In this document: positions 14,674 to 22,465 of the stretch, in pieces | Layout of the letters: each line of letters opens with the position of its first letter | Position numbering within the stretch: the first letter of the stretch is position 1 | Program-made: the position numbers and the translations under genes | NCBI GenBank assembly: GCA_017547545.1 | Contig: JAFYPJ010000057.1 | Coordinates: forward strand, 1-33,964 | Length of the DNA: 33,964 nucleotides | Direction of reading: 5' to 3' | Source: Clostridia bacterium | GTDB lineage: Bacteria; Bacillota; Clostridia; Oscillospirales; CAG-272 | Notes under the pieces: model-generated | What the model was told of the DNA's origin: nothing | The model's database searches: none | The model's input: only the letters and a program-made list of their open reading frames with translations

Positions 14674-15423
14674 ATGGAAAACAGAAATGAAAATATTATA
14701 GCCGGCAGAAATGCTGTAAGAGAATTGTTACGCAGCGGCCGCGATGTAGATAAGGTATTGGTGGTATCAGGGCAACAGGGCGGTTCCTTGGGAGAGATAA
14801 TAGCTCTTGCAAAGCAAAGAGGAGTTGTGGTTACCGAGATATCAAAGCAAAAAATGGATTCGGTTGCCAAGGGCATAGTTCATCAGGGTGTGTGTGCTTA
14901 TGCATCCTGCGCAAGCTATTCCACGGTAGAGGATATCCTTGCAGAAGCAGAGGCAAGAGGGGAAAAACCCTTTATTGTAATTGCCGATGAAATAAATGAT
15001 CCCCATAATTTAGGGGCAATAATAAGATGTGCCGAGGGTGCAGGTGTTCACGGAGTAATAATTCCCAAGCACAGAAGTGTAGGGCTTACGGGTGTTGTTG
15101 CAAAGGCAAGCGCCGGTGCTATAGAGCATATGCATATTGCCAAGGTTACAAATATTGCCCGTACCGTAGAAAGCCTTAAAGAAAAGGGTGTTTGGGTATT
15201 TGCGGCGGATATGGGCGGCAAAAACTATTATGACACCGATCTTAACTGTGCATGCGCCATTGTTATGGGAAGTGAAGGAAAGGGTATTTCCCGCCTTGTT
15301 CGTGAAAAATGCGATGAGGTAATTTCCATACCCATGTACGGAAAGGTGAATTCATTTAATGTTTCCACGGCATGTGCCGTTCTTCTTTGCGAGGCGGCAA
15401 AGCAAAAATCAGTAAACAAGTAA
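14674..15423 (+). CDS. rlmB: 23S rRNA (guanosine-2'-O)-methyltransferase RlmB, SPOUT/TrmH family
   Basis: A 249-residue SpoU-class methyltransferase. The N-terminal substrate-binding domain (about 1-85, opening IIAGRNAVRELLRSG) is of the L30e-like type. The SPOUT trefoil-knot domain (about 97-245) shows motif 1 DEINDPHNLGAIIRCAEGAG, motif 2 IVMGSEGKGIS and motif 3 IPMYGKVNSFNVSTA. The family 2'-O-methylates a guanosine in the 23S rRNA peptidyl-transferase region (G2251 in E. coli). I chose ATG 14674 because it has AAGGA upstream and begins at the conserved domain; the in-frame extension back to 14551 is AT-rich, lies over the promoter and lacks family similarity. The 843-residue pseudo-ATPase gene follows after 33 bp with its own AAAGGAG, so they form an operon. 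Confidence 0.93.
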   Translation: MENRNENIIAGRNAVRELLRSGRDVDKVLVVSGQQGGSLGEIIALAKQRGVVVTEISKQKMDSVAKGIVHQGVCAYASCASYSTVEDILAEAEARGEKPFIVIADEINDPHNLGAIIRCAEGAGVHGVIIPKHRSVGLTGVVAKASAGAIEHMHIAKVTNIARTVESLKEKGVWVFAADMGGKNYYDTDLNCACAIVMGSEGKGISRLVREKCDEVISIPMYGKVNSFNVSTACAVLLCEAAKQKSVNK

Positions 15424-15456
15424 CTTTATATAAATTCAGGGAAAGGAGCGCGTAAA

Positions 15457-17988
15457 ATGTTCGGAAAAAAGAAAAAGAACAATAATGACATTTCTGCAGA
15501 AGAACTGTTAGAGCAGTTAAAGGCGAATATTGAATTTGACAATATCGAGCTGCCTTCAAGTATTGAAGTGCCTGAAATAAAGGCGTCCGAAAAGCTCCCT
15601 GCGCAAGAGCTTTTCGAGAAAACCGAAAATGAGAAAAAAGAGGAGAATATTACCGAAAAAAAGGAAGCTGTTTACAAACCCGAACCCGTAAAGGAAGCCA
15701 AGCTTCCCGAAGATGAATCAATTCCTGTAAATAAGCTCAGCGATACCAAGGAAAATGCGGTTGTAACAACAAAGGAATTTGATAAGGTTGATAATCTTCC
15801 CGGTGATGACGAGTATGATACCTCCGATCTCGATCTGGTTCCGGAAGAAAAATTAAGTGATTCAGATATTGATGCATTGATGAAGAAGTATCTTTCCGAT
15901 GCTGAATATGAAGAGGTTTTGCGTACCCGTAACGATTCTTTGGACGATAATTTTGCATCCCACATTTCCGAGGCGGAAGAATATGTAAGCAGTATTGAAA
16001 GTGAGATAGAAAAGGACGGTCCCGCAGAGCCTGCCACCGCAACACAGAAGGTAATTTCAGAAATAGATCTTTCTCAGGCAGGTGAAGTTGGTGAGGCGAT
16101 AGATGAAACCGATGTAAATCTCATGATAGCCTTCGGTATGCAGCAGGAGCTTGAGGAAAAGCTGGGCGATGAAAACGCACAGATGGTTAAAGAGGCTCTT
16201 GATAAGGATGCTGAGACCTTTGCACAGGCAAAGAGAATAGACGAAACTCCGGATGAAATAGATAAAAACATGGAGTTTGAATCTGCCTCCCAGATAAAAG
16301 AGGTATTTAACATCTATAAAAAGCAGTACCGCAATATACTTATAAAGCTTTATGTAAGTATTGCGGCATTGGCGATCATTTTTGCATTTGAAAACTTCAG
16401 TGCTCTTGGCGGAGTTTTACCCAAATGGCTCAGACCTGAGGGTTCACCCGTTATCCCTTCAATGGTATCTTTGCAGCTCTTGCTTTTGGCATGTATTCCT
16501 GCAATAAAGCCTATATTACGCGGATTCGGTTCCCTTTTTAAGGCAAAGCCTACCCCCGGAAGCCTTCTTTCGGTAACTTTGTTGATATCGGTTGCATACC
16601 ATATAGCAGTATGCTTTATCTACAGCGGACAAAGACTGGTGTTCTGCAATGTACCTATAGTGCTTTGTATTATACTTACCATACTTTCCGAGCTTCTTAC
16701 CCTTAAACGCGATATATTTACCTTTAACATAGTATCCTCCAAGCGTGTTAAGCATGTAATTGCAAAAATGCCTGACGAACAGGCTGAATTGGAGCATGAG
16801 ATTTTTGACGAATATATAGATGAGGAAGCTTCTATATTCAGAGTAAGTAAGGCAAGCTTTGTAGACGGATTTTTCAGAAGAACAAGAGAATATCCGGGTA
16901 ATAAGAGCGTTTTAGGTCTTATTATTGCCATAAGCCTGATTATATGTGCGTTCTTCCTTGTATTCACCGGTTTTATGAAGCAGGATTGGGTAGTTGCACT
17001 GCGCAATGCTTATATTTCTGTTCTCATAACAACTCCCCTTTCCGCATTTATAACCTTCTCTTTCCCCATGTTCCGTGCGGCAAAGGTTTCCTATGAAAAT
17101 CAGAGTGCCATTGTTGGCGAAGCAAGTCTTGAGGAATATTCCAACGCGGGTGCCATTTCCTTTGATGACCGTGATGTATTTCCCTCAAATAAGGTTAAGG
17201 TTAAGAGCATCAAGATATACGGTAATAACCGAATAGACCGTATAATCTTTAATATTGCCAGCCTTTTCAAGGTTCTCGGCGGTCCTCTATGCGATGTATT
17301 CAATATTGCAACAAAGGAATTTGAATGTTCGGATGATGTTGAGATAGTAGATGTTTCCGCAGACGGTATAGAGGCTGTTATCAGCGGCAAGCATATCTTC
17401 TACGGTAAGGCTTCATATCTCCACAAGAATAATTTTGAACCCGTTCCCGAACCTGACGATGAACGCGTTGAGTTTTCGGGTGAAGCAAGTATAACCTATC
17501 TTGTATGTAATGACGAGATAGCTGCAAAGGTTTATGTTCATTACACAATAGATCCCGATTTTGTTGCAATTTCCAAGCAGCTTCACAATGCGGGAATGTG
17601 TATTGGTATTAAATCCTTTGATCCTAATATAGACGATACACTTCTTGCAAAGAGCATCAATCTTAACAAATATGCAGTTAAGGTTCTCAAATGCCACCAT
17701 ATCAACGAAAAGACCATTGTTGAGGAAAGAAGTGACAGCGGTATTATTTCAAAAAAGAACCCCAAGGCTCTTCTTAAAACCCTTGCCCTTTGCGACAAGG
17801 TGAATTCTGTTACAAGAACTGCTCTTCTTATAAAGGCACTTTCCATTCTTGTTGCCTTTGGTCTTACACTCTTTACCGTTATAAGAGGTGTGGCAATTAC
17901 AGATTTTGCAGGTCTTTACATTTCGGCATACCAGATATTCTGGCTTATTCCCGTATGGTTTGTAACACTTGTAAACATTAAAAAGTAA
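15457..17988 (+). CDS. Large membrane protein resembling a catalytically inactive P-type ATPase
   Basis: An 843-residue protein. Residues 1-285 are acidic, Lys/Glu-rich and probably disordered. The rest has the topology of a P1B-type ATPase: four membrane helices (about 290-312, 335-355, 368-389, 394-415), a soluble segment in the actuator position (416-480), two helices (484-505, 518-538), a soluble domain of about 245 residues, then two helices (about 790-838). The stretch 518-576 aligns by eye with the helix-6-to-phosphorylation-site region of P-type pumps, but CPC is replaced by TTPLS (525-529) and DKTGTLT by DDRDVFP (570-576). DGIEAVISGKHIFYGKASYL (636-655) matches the nucleotide-domain block around GxGVxAxVxGxxVxVGN. 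The TGDN position reads SFDPN (720-724), and no GDGxND motif exists. The function is therefore unlikely to be ATP-driven transport; a regulatory or scaffolding role is possible. Family placement is inference. Confidence 0.7.
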   Translation: MFGKKKKNNNDISAEELLEQLKANIEFDNIELPSSIEVPEIKASEKLPAQELFEKTENEKKEENITEKKEAVYKPEPVKEAKLPEDESIPVNKLSDTKENAVVTTKEFDKVDNLPGDDEYDTSDLDLVPEEKLSDSDIDALMKKYLSDAEYEEVLRTRNDSLDDNFASHISEAEEYVSSIESEIEKDGPAEPATATQKVISEIDLSQAGEVGEAIDETDVNLMIAFGMQQELEEKLGDENAQMVKEALDKDAETFAQAKRIDETPDEIDKNMEFESASQIKEVFNIYKKQYRNILIKLYVSIAALAIIFAFENFSALGGVLPKWLRPEGSPVIPSMVSLQLLLLACIPAIKPILRGFGSLFKAKPTPGSLLSVTLLISVAYHIAVCFIYSGQRLVFCNVPIVLCIILTILSELLTLKRDIFTFNIVSSKRVKHVIAKMPDEQAELEHEIFDEYIDEEASIFRVSKASFVDGFFRRTREYPGNKSVLGLIIAISLIICAFFLVFTGFMKQDWVVALRNAYISVLITTPLSAFITFSFPMFRAAKVSYENQSAIVGEASLEEYSNAGAISFDDRDVFPSNKVKVKSIKIYGNNRIDRIIFNIASLFKVLGGPLCDVFNIATKEFECSDDVEIVDVSADGIEAVISGKHIFYGKASYLHKNNFEPVPEPDDERVEFSGEASITYLVCNDEIAAKVYVHYTIDPDFVAISKQLHNAGMCIGIKSFDPNIDDTLLAKSINLNKYAVKVLKCHHINEKTIVEERSDSGIISKKNPKALLKTLALCDKVNSVTRTALLIKALSILVAFGLTLFTVIRGVAITDFAGLYISAYQIFWLIPVWFVTLVNIKK

Positions 17989-17990
17989 CG

Positions 17991-18320
17991 CTTAAATGGG
18001 CGAATGAATTTCGCCCATTTGAGCGTGTCGATAAAGTATCGACACGCTCGCAGACTTTGAAAAACGAAGGTAGGTTTTCGTGAAAAGCCTCCGTAGGCTT
18101 ACTAAGTAAGGTAGAGGGGCTTTTCGCGGAAAAGTGTGAAAACGCGGTGTGAATTCAATATTCACACCGTGTTTGAGTACTTATTCAACTATATTGGGAG
18201 TATTTCTTTTAAAACTATTTCTGTTTTAGATGGCAAATTAAACTTAATATAGTTTTATTTCCACACGCCCGACCGAGTTTTTCGAACAGTCTTAAATGGG
18301 CGAATGAATTTCGCCCATTT
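17991..18320. repeat. Hairpin cluster bounded by two identical 30-bp palindromic repeats
   Basis: The same 30 bases occur at 17991-18020 and 18291-18320, exactly 300 bp apart; each is an 11-bp stem AAATGGGCGAA/TTCGCCCATTT with a 5-base loop. Between them are three more strong hairpins: GAGCGTGTCGATA/TATCGACACGCTC (18021-18049), CGTGAAAAGCC/GGCTTTTCGCG (18079-18128, one wobble) and CGGTGTGAAT/ATTCACACCG (18135-18159). An outer AT-rich pair, ACTATATT with AATATAGT, lies near 18188-18255. There is no reading frame with a ribosome site. Copy 1 starts three bases after a stop codon and may act as a terminator; copy 2 lies about 35 bases before the next start. The arrangement resembles a small non-autonomous mobile element or an intergenic repeat. 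Confidence 0.75.
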
Positions 18321-18353
18321 ATCCATGTTTATTTATAAATACGAGGAAAAAAT

Positions 18354-20201
18354 ATGATTTCTGATAAAATTTTAAAGCGTGTATCCAAGCCGGGAAGATA
18401 TATCGGCGGAGAATACGGTCAAATATTAAAGGATAAAAATGATATAAAGTGCCGTTGGGCATTCTGTTTTCCCGACACCTATGAAATAGGTATGAGTAAT
18501 CTCGGTATGCGTATCCTTTACGGTTCGTTGAATTCCCAACCGGATATCTGGTGCGAAAGATGCTATACTCCCTGGGAGGATATGCAAAAGGAAATGAAGG
18601 AGAACAATGTTCCCCTTTGGGCACTTGAAAGCGGGGATCCTCTTTGCAATTTTGATATAGTGGCATTTACACTTCAGTATGAGCTTTGCTATACCAATGT
18701 TTTAACAATGCTTGATCTTGCAGGGATACCTCTTATGGCCGATGAAAGAGATGAAAACTGCCCCATCATTATCGGCGGCGGCCCTTGTGCCTACAATGCA
18801 GAGCCTGTAGCGGATTTTTTTGATATCTTTTCGATAGGCGAGGGTGAAGAGGCCCTTTGTGAATTATCCCGTCTTTATATAAATATGAAGGATAACGGAA
18901 GCTACAGCCGTAAAAGCTTCCTTCACGAAGCCGCAAAGCTTGAAGGCTTTTATGTTCCGTCTCTTTACGGTGTAAGCTATAACGGTGACGGAACAATAAA
19001 GGAATATAAGCCTCTTTACGATGATATTCCCACAAGGATAAAGAAAAGAATAGTTAAGGATATGGATAAGGCATATTTCCCCGAAAAGGTGGTTATGCCC
19101 TATATCGAAACGGTCCATGACCGTATTATGCTGGAGGTATGCCGCGGATGCTACCGCGGATGCCGTTTCTGCCAGGCAGGAAATCTTTTCCGTCCGGTAC
19201 GCCGTAAGTCTGCCAATACCTTAAATGAGCAGGCAAAAACTCTGTTTAAAAACTGCGGATATGATGAAATATCTCTCACATCCTTGTCTATAAGCGATTA
19301 TCCCTATCTTGAAACTCTTTGCGATGAGCTTCTTTGCTGGACAGAGGATAAAAAAATAGGTCTTTCTTTACCTTCATTGCGTATTGATTCTTTTTCAAAG
19401 GAGCTTATGGAAAGAATTTCTTCGGTCCGTTCCTCTGGTCTTACCTTTGCTCCCGAAGCAGGCACCCAAAGACTGCGTAATGTTATAAATAAGGGTGTTT
19501 GTGAAGAGGATCTTATGAATGCGGCAAAAATAGCTTATAACGGAGGCAAAAGTTCTGTAAAGCTCTACTTTATGATGGGCTTGCCTACCGAACAGCTTGA
19601 GGATCTTGAAGGTATTGCTCAAATGGCAGAGCATGTTATTGATGCCTATTATCAGAATCCGGACAGAAAGAAAGGCTCCCGTCCGCCACAGGTAACAATA
19701 TCGGTGGCAAGCTTTATTCCCAAACCCTTCACTCCCTTCCAGTGGGAAGCGCAGGATAAATTGCAGGTGCTTTTGGATAAGCAGAAATATTTAGGTTCAA
19801 AAATCACAAACCGTAAGATAAAATATAATTGGCACGAGGCAAAGGTCTCACACCTTGAAGCAGTATTTGCCCGCGGCAACCGCCGTCTTTCCAAGGCAAT
19901 TCTTGAAGCACATAAGCGCGGACTTATGTTTGACAGTTGGGATGAATATTTCAACTACGAAAAGTGGATGCAGATATTTGCGGATTGCGGTATAGATCCC
20001 GAATTCTATGCGAACCGCGAATATGCCGAGGATGAAATACTCCCCTGGGATATTATTGATATAGGCGTAACAAAGGAATTTTTGCTGCGCGAAAAGAAAG
20101 CGGCTTATGCCGAAAGAGTTACACCCAACTGCGTTGAAAAATGCTCAGGCTGCGGTGCAAATAAATTGGGAGGTGAAAATTCATGCTGCCCCAAAGCGTA
20201 A
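18354..20201 (+). CDS. B12-binding-domain radical SAM protein, TIGR03960 family
   Basis: A 615-residue radical SAM enzyme. The N-terminal part (about 30-190) contains a cobalamin-binding-like Rossmann segment (FPDTYEIGMSNLG; IIIGGGPCAYNAEP). The SAM domain carries the 4Fe-4S motif CYRGCRFC (C266, C270, C273) inside EVCRGCYRGCRFCQAGN. FAPEAGTQRLRNVINKG and YFMMGLPTE are the usual later strands of the barrel. The C-terminus is Cys-rich (CVEKCSGCG, then a CC pair), perhaps a metal site. The reaction of this widespread family is not known to me. The gene overlaps by 19 bp the DUF2344 gene that accompanies it in many Clostridia, where the two may also be fused and are usually near RNase G/E and rplU. 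Confidence 0.9.
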   Translation: MISDKILKRVSKPGRYIGGEYGQILKDKNDIKCRWAFCFPDTYEIGMSNLGMRILYGSLNSQPDIWCERCYTPWEDMQKEMKENNVPLWALESGDPLCNFDIVAFTLQYELCYTNVLTMLDLAGIPLMADERDENCPIIIGGGPCAYNAEPVADFFDIFSIGEGEEALCELSRLYINMKDNGSYSRKSFLHEAAKLEGFYVPSLYGVSYNGDGTIKEYKPLYDDIPTRIKKRIVKDMDKAYFPEKVVMPYIETVHDRIMLEVCRGCYRGCRFCQAGNLFRPVRRKSANTLNEQAKTLFKNCGYDEISLTSLSISDYPYLETLCDELLCWTEDKKIGLSLPSLRIDSFSKELMERISSVRSSGLTFAPEAGTQRLRNVINKGVCEEDLMNAAKIAYNGGKSSVKLYFMMGLPTEQLEDLEGIAQMAEHVIDAYYQNPDRKKGSRPPQVTISVASFIPKPFTPFQWEAQDKLQVLLDKQKYLGSKITNRKIKYNWHEAKVSHLEAVFARGNRRLSKAILEAHKRGLMFDSWDEYFNYEKWMQIFADCGIDPEFYANREYAEDEILPWDIIDIGVTKEFLLREKKAAYAERVTPNCVEKCSGCGANKLGGENSCCPKA

Positions 20202-20791
20202 GAATTAAATTTCAAAAGATTAATGTTTTAAAATTTATCTCCCACCTTGACCTTTGCCGTACCATGAAAACCGCACTTTTGCGCGCAGGCATTCCCGTTT
20301 GGTATACAGAGGGCTTTAATCCTCATCCCAAGATGGTATTCTCTCTTCCTCTTTCTATAGGAACAGAGAGTGAATGCGAGTATATGGATATTAAAATAAC
20401 AGAGGAAATGTCCTTTGACGAAATTAAGCAAAGGTTATCGGATGCCCTTACCGCTGATATGGCAATTCTTGATGTTTATGCTCCCGAAATGAAATTTCAG
20501 GAGATAGGCTATGCTACCTATGAGATAACTCCCTACGCAAGCTATGACCTTTCCCCTCTTTCAAAGGATGAGGTGAACATAACAAAGCGCACCAAAAAGG
20601 GTGAAGCAACCGTCAATGTTAAGGACAGAATAGTTTCGGTTAGTGAAAATGAGGGTAAAATTTATATGATACTTTCCGCTGATACCGAACGCTTTGTGAA
20701 CCCTGAGCACCTTCTTGCTCTTTGCAAGAGTGAGGACCATAGAATAGTGCGCAAGGAAGTTTACACAAGAAATATGAAAATTTTCAGATAA
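20183..20791 (+). CDS. TIGR03936 / DUF2344 radical SAM-associated protein
   Basis: A 202-residue protein. The family N-terminus is recognisable: VRIKFQKINVLKFISHLDLC, then RTMKTALLRAGIPVWYTEGFNPHPKM and FSLPLSIGTESECEYMDI. The start ATG lies inside the end of the radical SAM gene, with GGAGGTGA 9 bases upstream, so expression is coupled. Its partner role to the TIGR03960 protein is inferred from this fixed pairing across Firmicutes; the molecular function is unknown. It ends 13 bp before the ABC-F gene. Confidence 0.9.
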   Translation: MLPQSVRIKFQKINVLKFISHLDLCRTMKTALLRAGIPVWYTEGFNPHPKMVFSLPLSIGTESECEYMDIKITEEMSFDEIKQRLSDALTADMAILDVYAPEMKFQEIGYATYEITPYASYDLSPLSKDEVNITKRTKKGEATVNVKDRIVSVSENEGKIYMILSADTERFVNPEHLLALCKSEDHRIVRKEVYTRNMKIFR

Positions 20792-20804
20792 AGGAACTAT
20801 AAAT

Positions 20805-22409
20805 ATGATTTCAACCAACGATCTTTCCCTCCAGTACGGAGGAAGAACACTTTTTAAGAATGCTAATCTCAGCTTTACCCCCGGTAACTGTTACGGTATT
20901 ATCGGTGCAAACGGTGCGGGTAAATCCACACTTTTAAAGATCCTTTCCGGCGAGATCGAGCAAACAAGCGGTGAGGTAAACCGTGATCCCAAGGAGAGAA
21001 TCTCTGTTCTTAAGCAGGACCATTTTATGTTTGATGAATATACCGTTATCCGTACTGTTATCATGGGTAATACCGAGCTGTGCGATATAATGGATAAAAA
21101 GGAATATTATTATTCAAAGGAGGAAATGACCGAGGAAGAGGGCATGATCCTTTGCGAATTGGAGGAACGCTTTGCCGAAATTGACGGTTGGACCGCAGAA
21201 TCGGATGCGGAAATTCTTTTAAACAGCCTTGGTATCAATTCTGAATACCACTATATGAATATGGGCGAGCTTTCTTCGGATATCAAGGTTAAGGTGCTTC
21301 TTGCCCAGGCTCTTTTCGGGAATCCGGACATTCTCCTGATGGACGAGCCTACAAACCATCTGGATCTTGAAACAATAGCATGGCTTGAAAACTTCCTTAT
21401 AGATTTCCCCAATACGGTAATAGTTGTATCCCATGACCGTCACTTCTTAAATAAGATATGTACACATATAGTGGATGTAGACTTTGGTAAGATCACCACC
21501 GTTGTTGGTAACTATGACTTCTGGTTTGAATATACTCAGATAAGACAGCGTCAGATCAAGGAGCAGAACAAAAAGGCGGAGCAGAAGATCAAGGAATTGC
21601 AGGACTTTATCTCCCGATTCAGCGCAAATGCCTCCAAGCATAAGCAGGCAACAAGCCGTAAGAAGCTGCTTGATAATATTACTCTTGAAGCTGAAGAGGT
21701 ATCCTCACGCCGTTTCCCCTATATAGCATTCAAGCCCACCCGTGAAATAGGTAATGAGGTTCTTACCGTTACAAATCTTTCAAAAACAATAGGTGACAGA
21801 AAGGTTCTTGATAATGTTTCCTTTATCATCCGTCCCGATGATAAGGTTGCATTTGTGGGCAGCGATCCTGTTGCAAGAACAACACTTTTTTCTATTCTTG
21901 CAGGTGAAACCGAGCCGGATGAAGGGGAGATCAAATGGGGTGTTACCACATCACAGTCTTATTTTCCTACCGATAACTCAAAGTATTTTGACGGATGCGA
22001 GGATTCCCTTATAGATTGGGTTCGTAATTACAGCGATCTTGTTTATGAGGCGGATGTGCGCGGCTGGCTTGGCAGACTTTTATTCTCAGGCGATGAAGCT
22101 AATAAGAGTGCAAAGGTTCTTTCGGGTGGAGAACGCGTAAGATGTATGCTTTGCAAAATGATGCTTGAAGCGTCAAATGTTCTTATTATGGATGAGCCTA
22201 CCGACCATCTTGACCTTGAATCTATTCAGGCGCTTAACAAGGGCCTTTGTGATTTTACAGAAACCATACTGTTCTGTTCCCATGACCATCAGTTTACTCA
22301 GACCGTGGCAAACAGAATTATTGATGTTACACCCGGTTCTTTCTATGATAAGCAAACAGATTACGATTCCTATGTTGAAGAAATGCTTATAAAAACACGG
22401 GACGAATAA
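20805..22409 (+). CDS. ABC-F family ATPase, YkpA/YbiT-like
   Basis: A 534-residue soluble protein with two ABC domains and no membrane helices. Domain 1 has Walker A GANGAGKST (34-42), the signature position LSSDIKVKV, Walker B ILLMDEP (176-182) and H210. The coiled linker (about 240-300, rich in Lys/Gln) matches the P-site-tRNA-interacting region of ABC-F factors. Domain 2 has signature LSGGE (439-443) and Walker B VLIMDEP. Its Walker A, however, reads GSDPVARTT (352-360) with Arg where Lys is expected. From memory, YkpA/YbiT relatives have a related atypical loop ending AKTT, so the Lys-to-Arg change is the odd part. ABC-F proteins act on the ribosomal E site in translation or antibiotic protection; a specific resistance role cannot be claimed. 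AAAGGA lies 8 bases upstream of the ATG. Confidence 0.92.
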   Translation: MISTNDLSLQYGGRTLFKNANLSFTPGNCYGIIGANGAGKSTLLKILSGEIEQTSGEVNRDPKERISVLKQDHFMFDEYTVIRTVIMGNTELCDIMDKKEYYYSKEEMTEEEGMILCELEERFAEIDGWTAESDAEILLNSLGINSEYHYMNMGELSSDIKVKVLLAQALFGNPDILLMDEPTNHLDLETIAWLENFLIDFPNTVIVVSHDRHFLNKICTHIVDVDFGKITTVVGNYDFWFEYTQIRQRQIKEQNKKAEQKIKELQDFISRFSANASKHKQATSRKKLLDNITLEAEEVSSRRFPYIAFKPTREIGNEVLTVTNLSKTIGDRKVLDNVSFIIRPDDKVAFVGSDPVARTTLFSILAGETEPDEGEIKWGVTTSQSYFPTDNSKYFDGCEDSLIDWVRNYSDLVYEADVRGWLGRLLFSGDEANKSAKVLSGGERVRCMLCKMMLEASNVLIMDEPTDHLDLESIQALNKGLCDFTETILFCSHDHQFTQTVANRIIDVTPGSFYDKQTDYDSYVEEMLIKTRDE

Positions 22410-22465
22410 CATAACAGATTTGTATATCAGAATTTGATACAAAAGCAAAAATCAAAGGAGTATTT

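Noticed and set aside
17991..18320. CRISPR-like array
   Set aside because: There are only two copies of the 30-bp repeat, 300 bp apart, and each is a strong palindrome; there are no regular spacers and no cas genes.
20805..22409. Antibiotic-resistance ABC-F determinant
   Set aside because: The signature and linker fit the YkpA/YbiT-like housekeeping subgroup better than resistance subgroups such as Vga/Lsa/OptrA, so no resistance claim is justified.
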